A program made the position numbers and the translations under genes. Positions 45,562 through 57,176 of a stretch of DNA of 64,000 bases are shown here, one piece after another. The notes beneath the pieces were generated by a model. It was given only the letters and a program-made list of their open reading frames with translations, was not told the DNA's origin and searched no databases. The DNA lies in contig CM077826.1 of the NCBI GenBank assembly GCA_039720395.1, forward strand, positions 38,344,790-38,408,789. The letters run 5' to 3'. Numbering within the stretch: the stretch's first letter is position 1; each line of letters starts with the position of its first letter. The stretch is from Liquidambar formosana. Its lineage: Eukaryota; Streptophyta; Magnoliopsida; Saxifragales; Altingiaceae.

Positions 45562-45877
45562 CATACTGCTTACCTCCGATCGATCGACATATGCTGAAAA
45601 TACCCAACAATGAAAGAAAATGTTTACTTAAACTATCCGTGCTTATCTAACATACATATATATCATGCAAAATGACACTAAACCACATGTCATACATCAA
45701 AAATATCATGTCAAATATCACATGTAACACACATGTAAGCTACAACTCGACAAATCATCAATTAATGATGTAATTAAGCTAACTTAATGATGTGGGTGTT
45801 ACAATTATCATGTTGATTTATTTTTATTTTAATTTGTGTAAGTTTGATGTAAATTTGATATAAATGTAATTACAACA

Positions 45878-46906
45878 AGGGTGTGGCTATTTCCACAACC
45901 ATTTTGCTGCATCCATAGCCCTACTAAAAGAATTTGAGAGTTTACCCAAATTAACCCTAATGGTCCCACGTTTTATCTCTTCTCCGGTTCTCCTCCTCCT
46001 CCTTTTTATTTCCTTTCTTTTCTTTTTCTTCTTCTCTCTCTCCCTCATAACATCACACATATGCTATCAGCTTTCTAAGTGCCAACATATAGATTCTCAT
46101 TATATATGGATCAACCCCCGCCTGTCAGCTTAGCTTCGATAACATATTTTGTGTATCATTCAAGCTGCCATTAATTCGTTCATGAACCTAGTTTTGCTAA
46201 TTGAATCAAGTGACCTTTTTCACCAATACACTTCCATATGATGAGAATCCATACAGAAATTTAAACAATGTTTGTAGGTTCTAGGCAAAACCTATACGAA
46301 ATTTGAACAACCGATCTATACAAACTGGACAATGTCGGTAGGTTTCGGGAAAAACCTACAATTCTACAAACATTTTTCATATATGCATTTGGAGGAACGG
46401 AACTTGAACAAGTGTATGGCAAATCAAGGTCTAGTTAGATGAATATTCTTTCCCAAAAATTATGGCTTCGATCTGTATATTCACTTCCCTTTATCAAAAT
46501 TGAATACTCGCACAGATGAACTCATATATTATGCTCAAGGTCACTCAAATTATTATACAATGTACCCTCCATACTGATTTCATCATTGTCCAGTTTTACA
46601 GGATTATGAACTTGGTACAGGCCGGCGGAAGCTTGTATACACAAAATCCAATTTGTAATGCTTTTATTCACTTGTGGTGTAAAATCATGTAATTGGCCCC
46701 ATGCTGAAAAAGTATCAAGACGTGAATAAAATTGAACGCAAAACATAATCAAGAGATGGGTTTTGGGACGTTGGCAATGGCAAACGAAATTGCCAAAGAG
46801 AGAAAAAAAGGGAAGTGGGAAAGAAGAGAAGAAACATGAGGATACTAGAGGCAAATTAGGTAAATCACCGAACTTTTTTAGTGGGGTTGTGGAAATAGCC
46901 CCACCC
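45878..46906. mobile_element. MULE-like non-autonomous element
   Basis: Inverted ends of about 70 bp: GGGTGTGGCTATTTCCACAA at the left matches the complement of TTGTGGAAATAGCCCCACCC at the right. The flanking 9 bp are ATTACAACA (45869-45877) and ATTACAATA (46907-46915), differing at one position. No transposase. The interior carries short TAGGTTTCGGG / TAGGTTCTAGG repeats near 46275-46350. Confidence 0.78.
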
Positions 46907-47356
46907 ATTACAATATCTTTATAGTTGCATGTATTGATATTTTTGGTTGGCCATAGCTTTCGTAGGTGTCCAAAGTTTGATAATATATTTTAAAGATATT
47001 TACTTTTGGAATTTTTTATTTCTTATGGAACTCATAATCATCATTGGAACTCATACTCGACTTTCATGCACTCAAAAATACTTTGTACCCTCTAATTTGT
47101 TTTCAAACACTTTAATAATTAGTTGGAGCTCATACTCAACTTTCAGGCATTATGTAGACGAATAGTGAATGTTTTTCTCCATCTGGTGGCCCAATATCAC
47201 TAAAATTTATAATATATTTATATCTATCTATATCTATATACTATATATGTAAGGGAGGAAACAAAACCTATTGATGCCACATGTCAATATAACACAGTTT
47301 CTTCGTCTTCATTTTTTTTCAAATCACATGCTAAACAGTGAAACACTGTTAGAGAA

Positions 47357-47700
47357 AAGGCAAATGTTATATTTTAGTAATCAATTTCCAAACTAATACC
47401 AAAAAAGGATAATGTCTGTGAACTTGCTACAAAGTAACTATGTACTTATGTCAAAATAACTATCAGATTTCTTTGTTTCGTATTAAGTTGGAAAATAGTC
47501 ACTAAAACATAATGTTTCCAAAAAGAAAGCTACTTTTAGTGACTTTCGGAGAAATTACGTTTTAATGATCACCTTCCAATTTAATGCCAAAGAAAAAATA
47601 TTGTATGCCAACTTAATACAAATTGACTATATACGTACTTCAAAAGGACTACTAATTTTTTTTGTTTCGTATTACATTGCGAAGTGAACACCAAAAAGGA
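47357..47700. repeat. Degenerate ~200-bp direct repeat
   Basis: The order ATTTTAGTAATCA, TTTCCAAACTAATACCAAA, ACTTGCTACAAA, TTTGTTTCGTATTA at 47370-47500 recurs, diverged, at 47570-47690 (TTTTAATGATCA, TTCCAATTTAATGCCAAA, TTTGTTTCGTATTA). No coding sequence. Confidence 0.5.
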
Positions 47701-48449
47701 ATTTCTCCAATTTTTTTATTTTTTATTTTTTTGGTTTGATTTTCACTACTCTTTTTCACGCTGTATTGGTAGGTTAACGCTTAGTGTACACTGTATATCT
47801 CTTTATTTTTATGTGAAAGAATCAGAAAACCTACACTGTACAATATTTAACTCAAACTTAGTAGACTGTACCATATTTTTTTCGTTTTTTTTATGCCTAT
47901 TCATTTTCTCTCCTAAAAATTGAACGTTAAAAACTATAAAAAGTTATAATCAGAAAGAGAGAGAAATAGAGGCAATGGTAATTAAAAAAGAAAACGCAAC
48001 ACATGATATATCAGAGTACATACTAACAAATCAGAAACATGATCATAGGATGGACTAAGATCTAAAGAGTCTTAATCTTTTTCCACCAAATACCATAATG
48101 TGTCACCTCCTTCATTTTTTTTCACAAGTTTCCACAATTAAATTATTTTTTTAAATAATTTATTCTTTTTGGAAATATTCATAAATTTTGTGTGATACAT
48201 TATGCTAACATCACATTAAAGATTTTTTTGATTTAACTATTTAATTTATTTTTGTCTATATCTTTTAAATTTAATTGACATGTTAAATTAACAAATACGT
48301 TTACTATTTTAGAGAATAAATATTTTGTTAAAGTTTTGATTTTCTAATAACAGAGACGTGAAGGGATATTTGTCAACTTCAATGTACGTTTATAAAGGTT
48401 TTGAATTCACAAGTTTAGATTAGTAGGTAGGGAATTTAATTCTTATATA

Positions 48450-48722
48450 TCTATTTTATACTATATTTAGGAGTTATGCTGACATGGCAATTTAAATATC
48501 TCTCCCTCCAAAACTCTCTTCTCACCTTACTCATGGGCCTACAAATGTTTCTCCCCTTCTTTTTATAATAATTTGTTTTCATGTCTTTTCATTTTAAAAT
48601 TTGAAACCCACTCTTAAAAGGTCATTAGTTGTCACTAAGCATATGAATTACATTTTTTTTTCTTTTGGCTAATAAGATAACTAGAGTTTGCAATTCCCGC
48701 GCATCGTGCGGATCTCTACTAG
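48450..48722 (+). mobile_element. Short non-autonomous Helitron (273 bp)
   Basis: Starts A|TCTATTTTATACTATATTT, includes GAGTTATGCTGACATGGCA as in many plant Helitron 5' ends, and ends with the imperfect hairpin CCCGCGCATCGTGCGG, a short spacer and CTAG|T. The host bases A (48449) and T (48723) fit Helitron insertion between A and T. No coding capacity. Confidence 0.75.
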
Positions 48723-49293
48723 TATATATATATATATATGTCCGAGGAAAGCGTTGGTGACGGCCAACCACTTTTTAAACTTTTGTAACATCCGACCTTT
48801 TAAATTTTTCAACGTGGACAACTGAATCAACGCCGCCCAAATCAGGATCTTATCAAAGACAATACAGAGTGCATGGGCTTCTTTTCCCATATAATTAAAT
48901 TAATACCCCGTAAATCTGTAATGAATTTGTATTTCTAAGCACTTCTTGTGAACGTTTAAACAAAAATTAAACAATTATAATAAACTTTATACAGTAGTAA
49001 AGATGCAAATCCATCAAATCATTTGGAAAAATTCAGGAGAATGATGAGAGTATTATCACAAATGAGAGCAAAATTAAAAATAATGAAATTTCATGAATTT
49101 CTGAAAACTAATCCTATAACATCAACTATAATCAAGAGGAGAACATATTGTTTTAAATACTTCATCTCATTTAAGATGGACTTGTACTTTCAATGCCATG
49201 TAAGGTATTGTAATATAATTTTCATTTAAATGACCAAACGTCAACCAAAAGATTTTTATTTTAATATTCGATTATGAGGGCAACAATCACTCA

Positions 49294-49495
49294 CAGGGGT
49301 AGAGCCACCTTAGGGGCTAGTCCAGGTTTTAGCCCAAGTAAACCGTGCTAATCTTTTTTTTTTTTTTTTTTTTTTTCATATCTATTAGAAGTGGATTTTA
49401 TCCTTTTAGCCCAGGGAAGATTTTGCCTTAACCTAAGGCTTTAACTTTGGCTTTATCCTAACTTAGGCGAATTTCAATTCCTGACTCCGCCCCTG
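49294..49495. mobile_element. hAT-type MITE (~200 bp)
   Basis: CAGGGGTAGAGCC at the left and GACTCCGCCCCTG at the right are inverted ends of the common CAGGGGCGGAGCC hAT family. The flanking 8 bp ATCACTCA and ACCACTTG match at 5 of 8. A T-run lies at 49354-49376. Confidence 0.7.
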
Positions 49496-50171
49496 ACCAC
49501 TTGTAGTAAAATGGATCCTCAGGCTTAAATATTAGACTTGGTCTAAACTGGCAACGCGAAGGTGACTGTTCTTAGACATGTCAGAAAAAGGATAAGTTTT
49601 CCAAGACTTTTTCTGTTTGAAATAATTGACGTTTCAAAAGAGTAATGTTTGGGACATCTTAATATACCCCAAAAAAAAAAAAAGTTTCTAGATCGATCTG
49701 CAAGTTGCAAGCATTCAATAATCACAGCTAACATAGGAAAGGTCTACTTAGCATGTTATTTGGAAGAGATGATCCCCTTAGTAGTGGTTGAGATCAGATC
49801 TACAAATGAGTGACGTCGAGTTTTGAGATGTTTAAAATCTGCTAGTTTAATAGCTTGGTTATAATGGTTCAAGCAGGTCGAGCTTGCTACGAGTATGTCA
49901 AGCTAAGTCCATTTTTGGTTTGTTTGAGCTTGGCTCATCTAATAAACCCTCAAACTCAAACAAGCCCTTAGCTAAGCTTGATTGCGATCGAGTTATTCAC
50001 AAGCACTCTAGTTTGTTTGCAATCTTTATACGTACCAAGGTAAAATATTTATTTATAATAGAAGTTAATGTAATAAAATAATAATAATATTTTTATTTAT
50101 TCTCATTTACAAGCTCTATACAAACCTTTTCACGGGCCCTATCAAATCAAGATTGGGTGTGTTTGGGATTA

Positions 50172-50300
50172 GTTTTTTTTTTTTTTTTTTTTGGGGGGTA
50201 TAATTGGAAGGATCCGAGTCCTTAATCTTTTCTATATTATTTTATCTTTTACTCCACCCTCCCTCACCACTAGGCTAACCCCAATGGGATTGGATCATTC
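50172..50300 (-). mobile_element. tRNA-derived SINE (minus strand)
   Basis: The minus strand reads GGGGTTAGCCTAGTGGTGAGG, a perfect polymerase III A box (TAGCCTAGTGG), then a B-box-like GACTCGGATCC, and then a poly-A run (plus-strand T-run at 50172-50192). Length is about 120 bp. It lies inside the insertion that separates the duplicated blocks. Confidence 0.6.
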
Positions 50301-50639
50301 ATATGAGCTTAGTTATTTAATCGACCATGTTTGGTAGGTCGAATAGGCCTGATAGGATTAACGTCATATACTTCTCATGTTTGGTGCACTTTTTGAACAC
50401 AAAATATTCTATCCATTGGATGGTTATATATCTCACATGTAAGAGATAATAAATCCGCAAGGGAGGTGAAATATATTTATCTTGTGATACCATCCCATTT
50501 TAAAGAAACATGGGAACAAAAAATCTACAAGTGCCATTTTCTCCATTTCAGACAAAGCAACAAGAAGCCTTTCTCCATCCAATAATTCTATCATATCTAA
50601 CATTTCCGGCATACCAAACATGACATTACAATATTTTTG

Positions 50640-51440
50640 TGTGTGTTTGTTTGTTTTCTTTTTTTTTTATAAATTTTCCTTCTCTCTTTCCAAGGGACAA
50701 ATTTGTGCCCCTTAATCATACCCTAGTAGCCAACCTCGAGCTAATCGTACCAAAAGGTGGGAAATCAAATTCAGGACGTTTCACTTGTGCCTTCGCCAGA
50801 ACATAAGGAAAAATTTCCCTTGCTTACAAGACCATTGGCAAGTAACACTATTAGCTAAACCCAAATAATATGGTAATTTCTCATCACATGAAGGTAATTA
50901 TTAATTTAATTTACAGTGTGGACGTGAGAGGAAACTAAGAGGGACGAAGATCGTGTGCCCCTTAATCATACCTCTTCCATGCCCCCTCCATACTAAGAAG
51001 CACTGGCACATGACACATGATACAGGTGCATGTGATACAAGACCAACACACCAATGTAACTCCCAAAAAAAGGAGGACGCAACAAAAAAGAAATATGGCC
51101 ATAATTTTATACATATAAATAATAATCTCATTATATTTATCAAAAAAAAATATATATATATAGAGATATAAAAAGACGTAAGTGCATAAATAAACAAGAC
51201 ATCCCTTACTTCACAAGTCATGATGAGTTAAAAGTTATAAATGCAAAGCAAACAAACTCCCAATATCGTGTCACATGTGTGTCCTGTATGTACGTTTCGA
51301 CAGTCGAAACCGTGTCTTAACCGTTCAGGCAAAAGAAAATAATTATTAAAAAAAAAAGGTTGATCAACAAAAGAATTAATGAATTAACCCACATGTCACT
51401 TCTCAAGCGTGCTTGTCATATGTGAGGAATATGTTAGTGT
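50640..51440. other. Stretch without recognised gene
   Basis: AT-rich, with T-runs and (TA)n near 51150. The segment at 50950-51050 has short overlapping repeats of TGACACATGATAC type. Part of the insertion in the right duplicate; its source was not recognised. Confidence 0.4.
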
Positions 51441-51572
51441 CAAGCATGAGTATGTTGGACACTATATTTTTAGATATTTTGGAGTGTTGGTGCATCCTAG
51501 CCTCCATATCATTGGAACCCTTCATTACCAAAACATTATTGAGATAGATCAAAGAATAAGCCTGAGTGGTTA

Positions 51573-51576
<4 letters not shown>

Positions 51577-51614
<38 letters not shown>
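51577..51614. repeat. (AT)n microsatellite
   Basis: About 38 bp of AT dinucleotides at the point where the right duplicate acquired extra sequence. The left duplicate has only short ATATATCT repeats here (22590-22610). Confidence 0.9.
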
Positions 51615-51619
<5 letters not shown>

Positions 51620-51621
51620 TT

Positions 51622-51762
51622 TAATCATGTGCGGGATATCTCGAATATCCAGTTTGATCATAATCATTCGTGAGTGACATGCGTGGGCATGTGAATATAC
51701 ACGTGTTGCTCATGGACGACTATGATCGAACGGGATACTCTAAGATATCCCGCACATGATCA
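51622..51762. mobile_element. Short palindromic MITE (~140 bp)
   Basis: Ends AATCATGTGCGGGATATCT and AGATATCCCGCACATGATC are almost perfect inverted repeats, with AT repeats on both sides. It is absent from the left duplicate, so it inserted after the duplication. The TA-rich target suggests a Stowaway-type element. Confidence 0.7.
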
Positions 51763-51784
51763 GCCGTATATATATATATATATA

Positions 51785-52254
51785 TACTACCTATAAAAGA
51801 CTAAATCTTAGAAAAACTTTTGAACGACCAATATACCTTTATTTTAAAAAAAGAAAAATACATATCTACCCCTCCTTTAATTGAAACACATAATAAATAT
51901 TCTTATTATTTGGTAACAAATGAAAGTTAGATTTTAACTCAAACTCTTAACAAATTAAAGTTAGATTCTTACTCAAATTCTTTTTCCTAGAGCAACTATC
52001 AAGTTGCATGATAATATATATGAATATAAACTCTTTACATATTCCGTTTTATGAAGAAAAAAAATTCTGAATGCATATCTAAAGAATTTTTAATCTTTCG
52101 TTGACAATTTTGATTATAAAAAAAACAAAAATATACTTTTGAATTTTAAACTGTATCTTTTATGAAAAAATATAAAATCTTTTTGTATTTATTATTTTGT
52201 ATAACTAATATTATTTAAGAATATTCACGTGCAATGAACGTGTGCTATATCTAA
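51785..52254 (+). mobile_element. Helitron-like insertion (470 bp)
   Basis: The start resembles plant Helitrons (ATACTACCTATAAAAGACTA). The end has a hairpin-forming CACGTGCAATGAACGTG (52226-52242) followed by CTAA|T at 52251. The canonical 5' TC is not clear because it merges with an AT repeat. Absent from the left duplicate. Confidence 0.45.
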
Positions 52255-52300
52255 TATCCTCAAAAAATCAGCTCCATTAAATAATCTTAGCTATTCAAAT

Positions 52301-52685
52301 CAGAGTTAGGATCAACATACACAATTTTTTACACAAATTTTTACACAAGTGTTTAGATAATCCATCTCTAATTCATATTTTACGAAACCTACTATTGGAT
52401 TAGATAGTCTTCCACATAGGTCATGTATGCAAAAAATCAAATTCACCCGAGATTAAGAACCACTTCATCCATTGATGTGAGATTTTTAGTGATTAAAAAG
52501 ATGAGTTTTTGGATCAAATTGCAACAAATCTCATATCAACTTGATTTTTTGTGTGCATAACCTATGTGGGAAGACTATCTAATCCAACGGTGGGTTTCAC
52601 AAAATATTAATTGGAGATAGGTTATCTTAAAAACTTGTGTAAGAATTTGTATGAAATTAAAAGTGTGTATGTTGATCGTAACCCA
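52301..52685. mobile_element. Foldback MITE in promoter of intact GDSL gene
   Basis: Flanked by ATTCAAAT (52293-52300 and 52686-52693). Ends GTTAGGATCAACATAC and GTATGTTGATCGTAAC are inverted, and arms exceed 110 bp. Orthologous to the copy at 22658-23038, so the insertion predates the gene duplication. It ends about 330 bp upstream of the ATG and could supply promoter elements or fold into a hairpin. Confidence 0.82.
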
Positions 52686-52954
52686 TTCAAATGGGTATTC
52701 AATTTTAATCAAGTTATTTGAATCATCATGAAATTTATGGATGCTGTAAAAAAAATCTCCTTTCAAACAAATGATTTTAAAAAATTGATCTTTTAAAGAC
52801 AAAATACATTAAATGAGACTCATTATTTGATAGATCCCGACATAAATTTTGTGATGCTAATACAACCCAATCATAGTAGTGTGGTATGAAAGGGTACATA
52901 TAGGAGGGGCGAGGATCTCCCTTCACCCCATTGGATCCCAATTCGGTAATTACC

Positions 52955-52965
52955 CTATAAATAAC
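52955..52965 (+). promoter_or_regulatory. TATA box of the intact GDSL gene
   Basis: CTATAAATAAC, 50 bp before the ATG and conserved in copy 1. Transcription would start around 52990, giving a short 5' UTR. Confidence 0.65.
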
Positions 52966-53014
52966 AAGTAAAACCATTATAAAGCAAGCAGCGGAAACTC
53001 GTAAAGAGCTGAAC

Positions 53015-54477
53015 ATGGCCAGTTTAAGCATTCACATCTGTGTCTTCATTTTATGTTCAAGCCTTTTCATCCCAATCAACTGCCACCTGCACGGTTATCC
53101 CCAGCAGGTCGCCCTATTCATCTTTGGGGATTCCCTATATGATGTTGGTAACAATAACTACATCAACACTACCACTGATGCCCAAGCAAATTTCTGGCCA
53201 TACGGGGAAACCTTCTTCAATTACCCCACGGGAAGATTTTCCGATGGCCGCCTGATACCCGATTTTATTGGTGAGATATGTATGGTGATGTAATTTATTT
53301 CTTTCTTTTGATTCTCAAATTATTACTCAACTGACCCTTGCAGCTTTGTTATTGCAGCTGAGTACGCTAACCTTCCATTGATTCCATCATATCTTCAACC
53401 TGGTAATCATCAATTCACTCATGGGGCCAACTTTGCATCTGCTGGGGGAGGTGGACTAGTTGAAACTTCTGCAGGATTCGTATGTTTCTTTTTCTTTCCC
53501 ATTTTTTTCTTTTTTTCTTTTTTTCTTTTTTTGTTTTGGCGTTAAGGCCTCTTAATTGGCAGATTTAGTTAAAGAGTTGGTACGGCGCGCAGCCCATGGT
53601 TGTAATTTATTTCTTTTTTAAATTTTTTGATTTAATTTTTAATTTTTTCAGGTGATAGACCTTAAAACACAGCTGAGCAATTTTGAGAAGGTAGAGAAGC
53701 TGCTAAGGAAGAAACTAGGGGATGCAAACGCCAAGAAAGTGGTGTCCGGGGCTGTCTACTTGATTAGCATTGGAAGCAACGATTACATAAGCCCTTTTTT
53801 CGCGACAAACTCCAGTGTGCTTCAGTCCTACTCGCGAGAAGAATACGTACAGTTAGTGATTGGAAACTTTACGAGTGTGATAAAAGTAATTGATAACAAT
53901 TTTCTTCAATATTCCAAACCAAGTATAATTAACTGGAAATCTTATATTTACTGGTATTTTGTCTTGTGTCATACAGGAAATATATGAAAAAGGAGGAAGG
54001 AAATTTGGGTTTCTTGGCTTAGGGCCTTTGGGTTGTCTACCCGTGGTGAAACTTCTTGTTCCCGGAAGCACTGGTGATTGCTTGGAAGAAGTCACAGTGC
54101 TAGCAAATCTTCACAATAGAGCTCTGTCCGAAACTCTCAAGAAACTAGAGAGCCAGCTAAAAGGATTTATGTATTCAATCTTGGATTTCAACACTTCTGC
54201 TATTGAAAGAATGAACAACCCTTCAAAATATGGTTTCAAAGAAGGGAAGATTGCATGTTGCGGCACAGGTCCATACGGGGGAGTTCCCAGCTGTGGTGGT
54301 CAGAGAACAGTAAAGGAGTATGAATTATGTGAGAATGTTAGTGAATATGTATTCTTTGATTCTTCTCATCCCACCGAAAGGGCCAACCAGCAATACGCCG
54401 AGCTAATGTGGAGTGGAACTCCCAATGTCACAGGGCCTCACAATCTGAAAGCACTCTTTGAACTTACCCAATATTAG
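53015..54477 (+). CDS. GDSL esterase/lipase (GLIP1/GLIP5-like), intact, 4 exons
   Basis: Exons 53015-53270, 53358-53479, 53652-53885 and 53977-54477 (TAG stop); all introns are GT-AG, and 1113 nt encode 370 aa, the normal family length. Residues 1-24 form a signal peptide, so the enzyme should be secreted to the apoplast. Block I FGDSL has the nucleophile Ser40. Block II is GANFASAG, with Gly108 in the oxyanion hole. Block III is GSND, with Asn169. Block V is DSSH, with Asp332 and His335 completing the triad. The family hydrolyses acyl or acetyl esters of lipids or cell-wall substrates. Arabidopsis GLIP1 relatives act in defence; the substrate here is unknown. The start is chosen by the signal peptide and by conservation with copy 1. 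It is the only copy of three without disruption. Confidence 0.93.
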
Positions 54478-55149
54478 ATAGATCGTATAGCTATTTGAAC
54501 CTTTGTTCACGTAATTGGCGGAATTTATTTCCAACTTTATTGTCCACTCTAAAATAATCCTATTAATCTCTATGGCAATTGTCATTTGATATCATCATCG
54601 TAACAGTAGTTTTCCATGGTCAATATTGTAATAAGGCCACCCCTCTTCCTTCCTTTTTGGCTCCTTGAGCTTTCTTTTGTAATAAGGAAAATGCCATTTT
54701 GTCCCCTGATTCTATCATTGGACAAGCAGTCGTGCTTGGAGGGCTTGATTTTTATGCAAATTACAGTCCACATTTATCTTATACGAAGGATCGTGACAAG
54801 ATGGTCTATACATTGGGGAATTACAGATTCATCCCACTACGGGCAAATAATTATAAATAGTAAGTCATTAGTTTTTTTATGTGTAATTAGTGGCCGGTAG
54901 GCGGGACCAATCTGTTATTCCCCCTACATTTATTTAACATTACGATCAAATTACATTTCTTGTAAACCTTTTACTCCACATTTTATTAACCCACCATTGG
55001 ATTACGTGTCCCCATCACTTCTCGTCTTGCTCACTAAATATAAAATTAATTGGAAATTATCGAAGGGTATACCACCTAGAGAGTGCCCCAAACTATCATT
55101 TTATTTACAAAGAGAATTGCGAGTTCATAAATCGGTAAATGTCCAATAT

Positions 55150-55575
55150 TTGGGAAATTTGGCGCACATAACTTTTACTAGAATATTATGGAATCTAATA
55201 TTCGATTTGGCGAGATATAAATATATATAGATTCTACAAAGGTACATTAATAAGTGAAAGAATAGAGTTTGTGTCATGGCACACGTTAAGACCACATTTA
55301 ACGCTCTTAGACTTCTTGTTTTTTTGTTTTTTTTTTTTTAATCTTTTTTGGATAAGCAAAAGGAATCTACCCGCAACCCAAATAGCCAGACAGCAACACT
55401 AACAACACATCAAACTCCTTCAAAAAAAGACTCACAGCAGCCCAGAAGCAAATAAATTTTAAAACAGCTGGGTAGATGTGAAGCTGCTATTAGGCACGCA
55501 GACAAAAAAAACACCCAAGAAAGAGGATTAAACCACACGACTGTCATTAATTCAATCTCTCCAAACCAGCCAAAC
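55150..55575. other. Stretch without recognised gene
   Basis: AT-rich, with a T-run at 55318-55340. The sequence at 55350-55460 (GGATAAGCAAAAGGAATCTA and following) looks transposon-derived but was not identified. Confidence 0.35.
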
Positions 55576-55971
55576 TTAGTCCACACTTCCTCCATCCCAA
55601 ACTTTTCTAATGACTTTTTGATAAACAACCTCCATTCGGGCCGGTTTCCTGTAGATAAACAATAGCCATTTTTTATTTTTTATTTCTATTTTTATTTCAT
55701 TTTTTTTTGGTGTAGCAAACGATGGCCACTTTCTTTCCTGCAACAACACACTTTTCCGCCTTTCTTTAAACCGAAGGACCAAAAACCCCTGATGTTCCAA
55801 GATAGGATTTTGATCGAGCATGATGACTTTGACTCTGTTAATCTCCAATACTGATTTATTTACACTTGGATTATTCAAAGAAAATCCGATGCCCCATTCT
55901 TCCTTGACTGAAATGAGGAACCGTTCAGCATTAACCTCAAGCACCAATTCCTCAACGAGGAACCGCTCCAC
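55576..55971 (-). CDS. Hypothetical protein, possibly transposon-derived
   Basis: A 131-aa open frame with ATG at 55971. It starts MERFLVEELVLEVNAERFLI, is followed by EINRVKVIMLDQNPI and FLVLRFKERRKSVLLQERKW, and then by a lysine/asparagine-rich tail encoded by T-rich plus-strand sequence. The first 90 residues look protein-like in composition, but I recognise no family. It could be a fragment of a LINE ORF1 or another mobile-element protein. Confidence 0.25.
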   Translation of the reverse strand: MERFLVEELVLEVNAERFLISVKEEWGIGFSLNNPSVNKSVLEINRVKVIMLDQNPILEHQGFLVLRFKERRKSVLLQERKWPSFATPKKNEIKIEIKNKKWLLFIYRKPARMEVVYQKVIRKVWDGGSVD

Positions 55972-56830
55972 ATTACTTTTTATGCATTTTCCTATTTGCT
56001 TTTGTCATAACAACAGCAATATTGTTTGACTTTTTACCATTCTTTTCTTATAACAAGACAACCCTTATTCCAGATAAAAATACCCCTAAAAACAATAGAC
56101 TTTATTGCAAAGATATACACTTTTTTTTTTCCTTTTTTTTTTTTTTTTGTCATTATGAATTAAGTTATAAACAACCTATTTAATATGGGATTCGAAGTGA
56201 TCAAGTTTATTCAAAATCATGTTCTCATTAATTTTTTATTTTTTGTACCTTATGAAATTATTTGCGTCTAATTTTTAGTAGTATTTGTCACATCCGTGTA
56301 TACCCTATAATATATGTCACATGCATAGGCTAATCTCCTATATATCTAAAATACATTACATGCATCTCATGCATACTTATTTAACAGCAGCGCATATGGT
56401 CCATACATACATACACTAACAATACTATTAGCTCCTTGATATTTATTTACAGTACAACATTCTATACATTATTCAAGGCAACAAAATTATAATTCGGTTA
56501 GTACAATTCCTCCCCAAAAAGGTCCTCCTTTTTGCTATTCTATCGTCCTCTTTTTATCCTGAAAATGTTATATATTTACATAACATATAAGCTTTATTTC
56601 ATAATTAGTGAGAATTCAATCATATCCTATCTTATGTTATCACAACTCAATCAATCCAATCTAATCACAATGGAACAACTAAATCATTTAGCCACATGTA
56701 CATACACCTATTTCTAAGATGTGTATACAGATCATGGCTTATTTACTCAATGATATCATTTATTAGTGCATTAATTGCAGGATATACTTAATATTGACTG
56801 TCTCCCAATCATCATCAATGTTAATAATAT

Positions 56831-56866
<36 letters not shown>

Positions 56867-56868
56867 AT

Positions 56869-57176
56869 GATCCTATCAGCACGTGCTGTACAAACCTACA
56901 ATTGCTGATTACAAACCTACAATTGACTAATTACGAACTTACAATTGACTGACTATAAATGTACAAATGGACGGCTTTTAAATAGCTACAAACATCCTAT
57001 TTCACTGACTACAAACCTATAATTGACTGACTACAATCGCCCACAGGCCGATAATTGTCCATTTGTAGTCAATCAATTGTAAGTTTGTAATCAGTCAATT
57101 GTAGGTTTGTAATCAGCAATTGTAGGTTTGTAGCCGTGCTGATATAAACCTATATCAGCACGTGCTGATAGGATCA
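56869..57176. mobile_element. Palindromic MITE with internal ACAAACCTACAATTGACTGA repeats
   Basis: Ends TGATCCTATCAGCACGTGCTG and CAGCACGTGCTGATAGGATCA are perfect inverted repeats; each also contains the palindrome CAGCACGTGCTG. (AT)n flanks both sides, consistent with TA target duplications. Inside, a ~22-bp unit around ACAAACCTACAATTGACTGA is repeated in direct orientation on the left half and inverted on the right half. Confidence 0.82.

Larger units (their letters stand above)
49556..55140 (+). repeat. Segmental duplication, right copy (intact GDSL block)
   Basis: Co-linear with 22115-25017, but enlarged by insertions absent from the left copy: about 49838-51440 and about 51577-52254. 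Homology resumes at each side (for example GTTGGACACTATATTTTTAG at about 51453 against 22470). The 3' flank homology ends near 55140, where the left copy is cut by the CACTA-like end. Confidence 0.85.
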
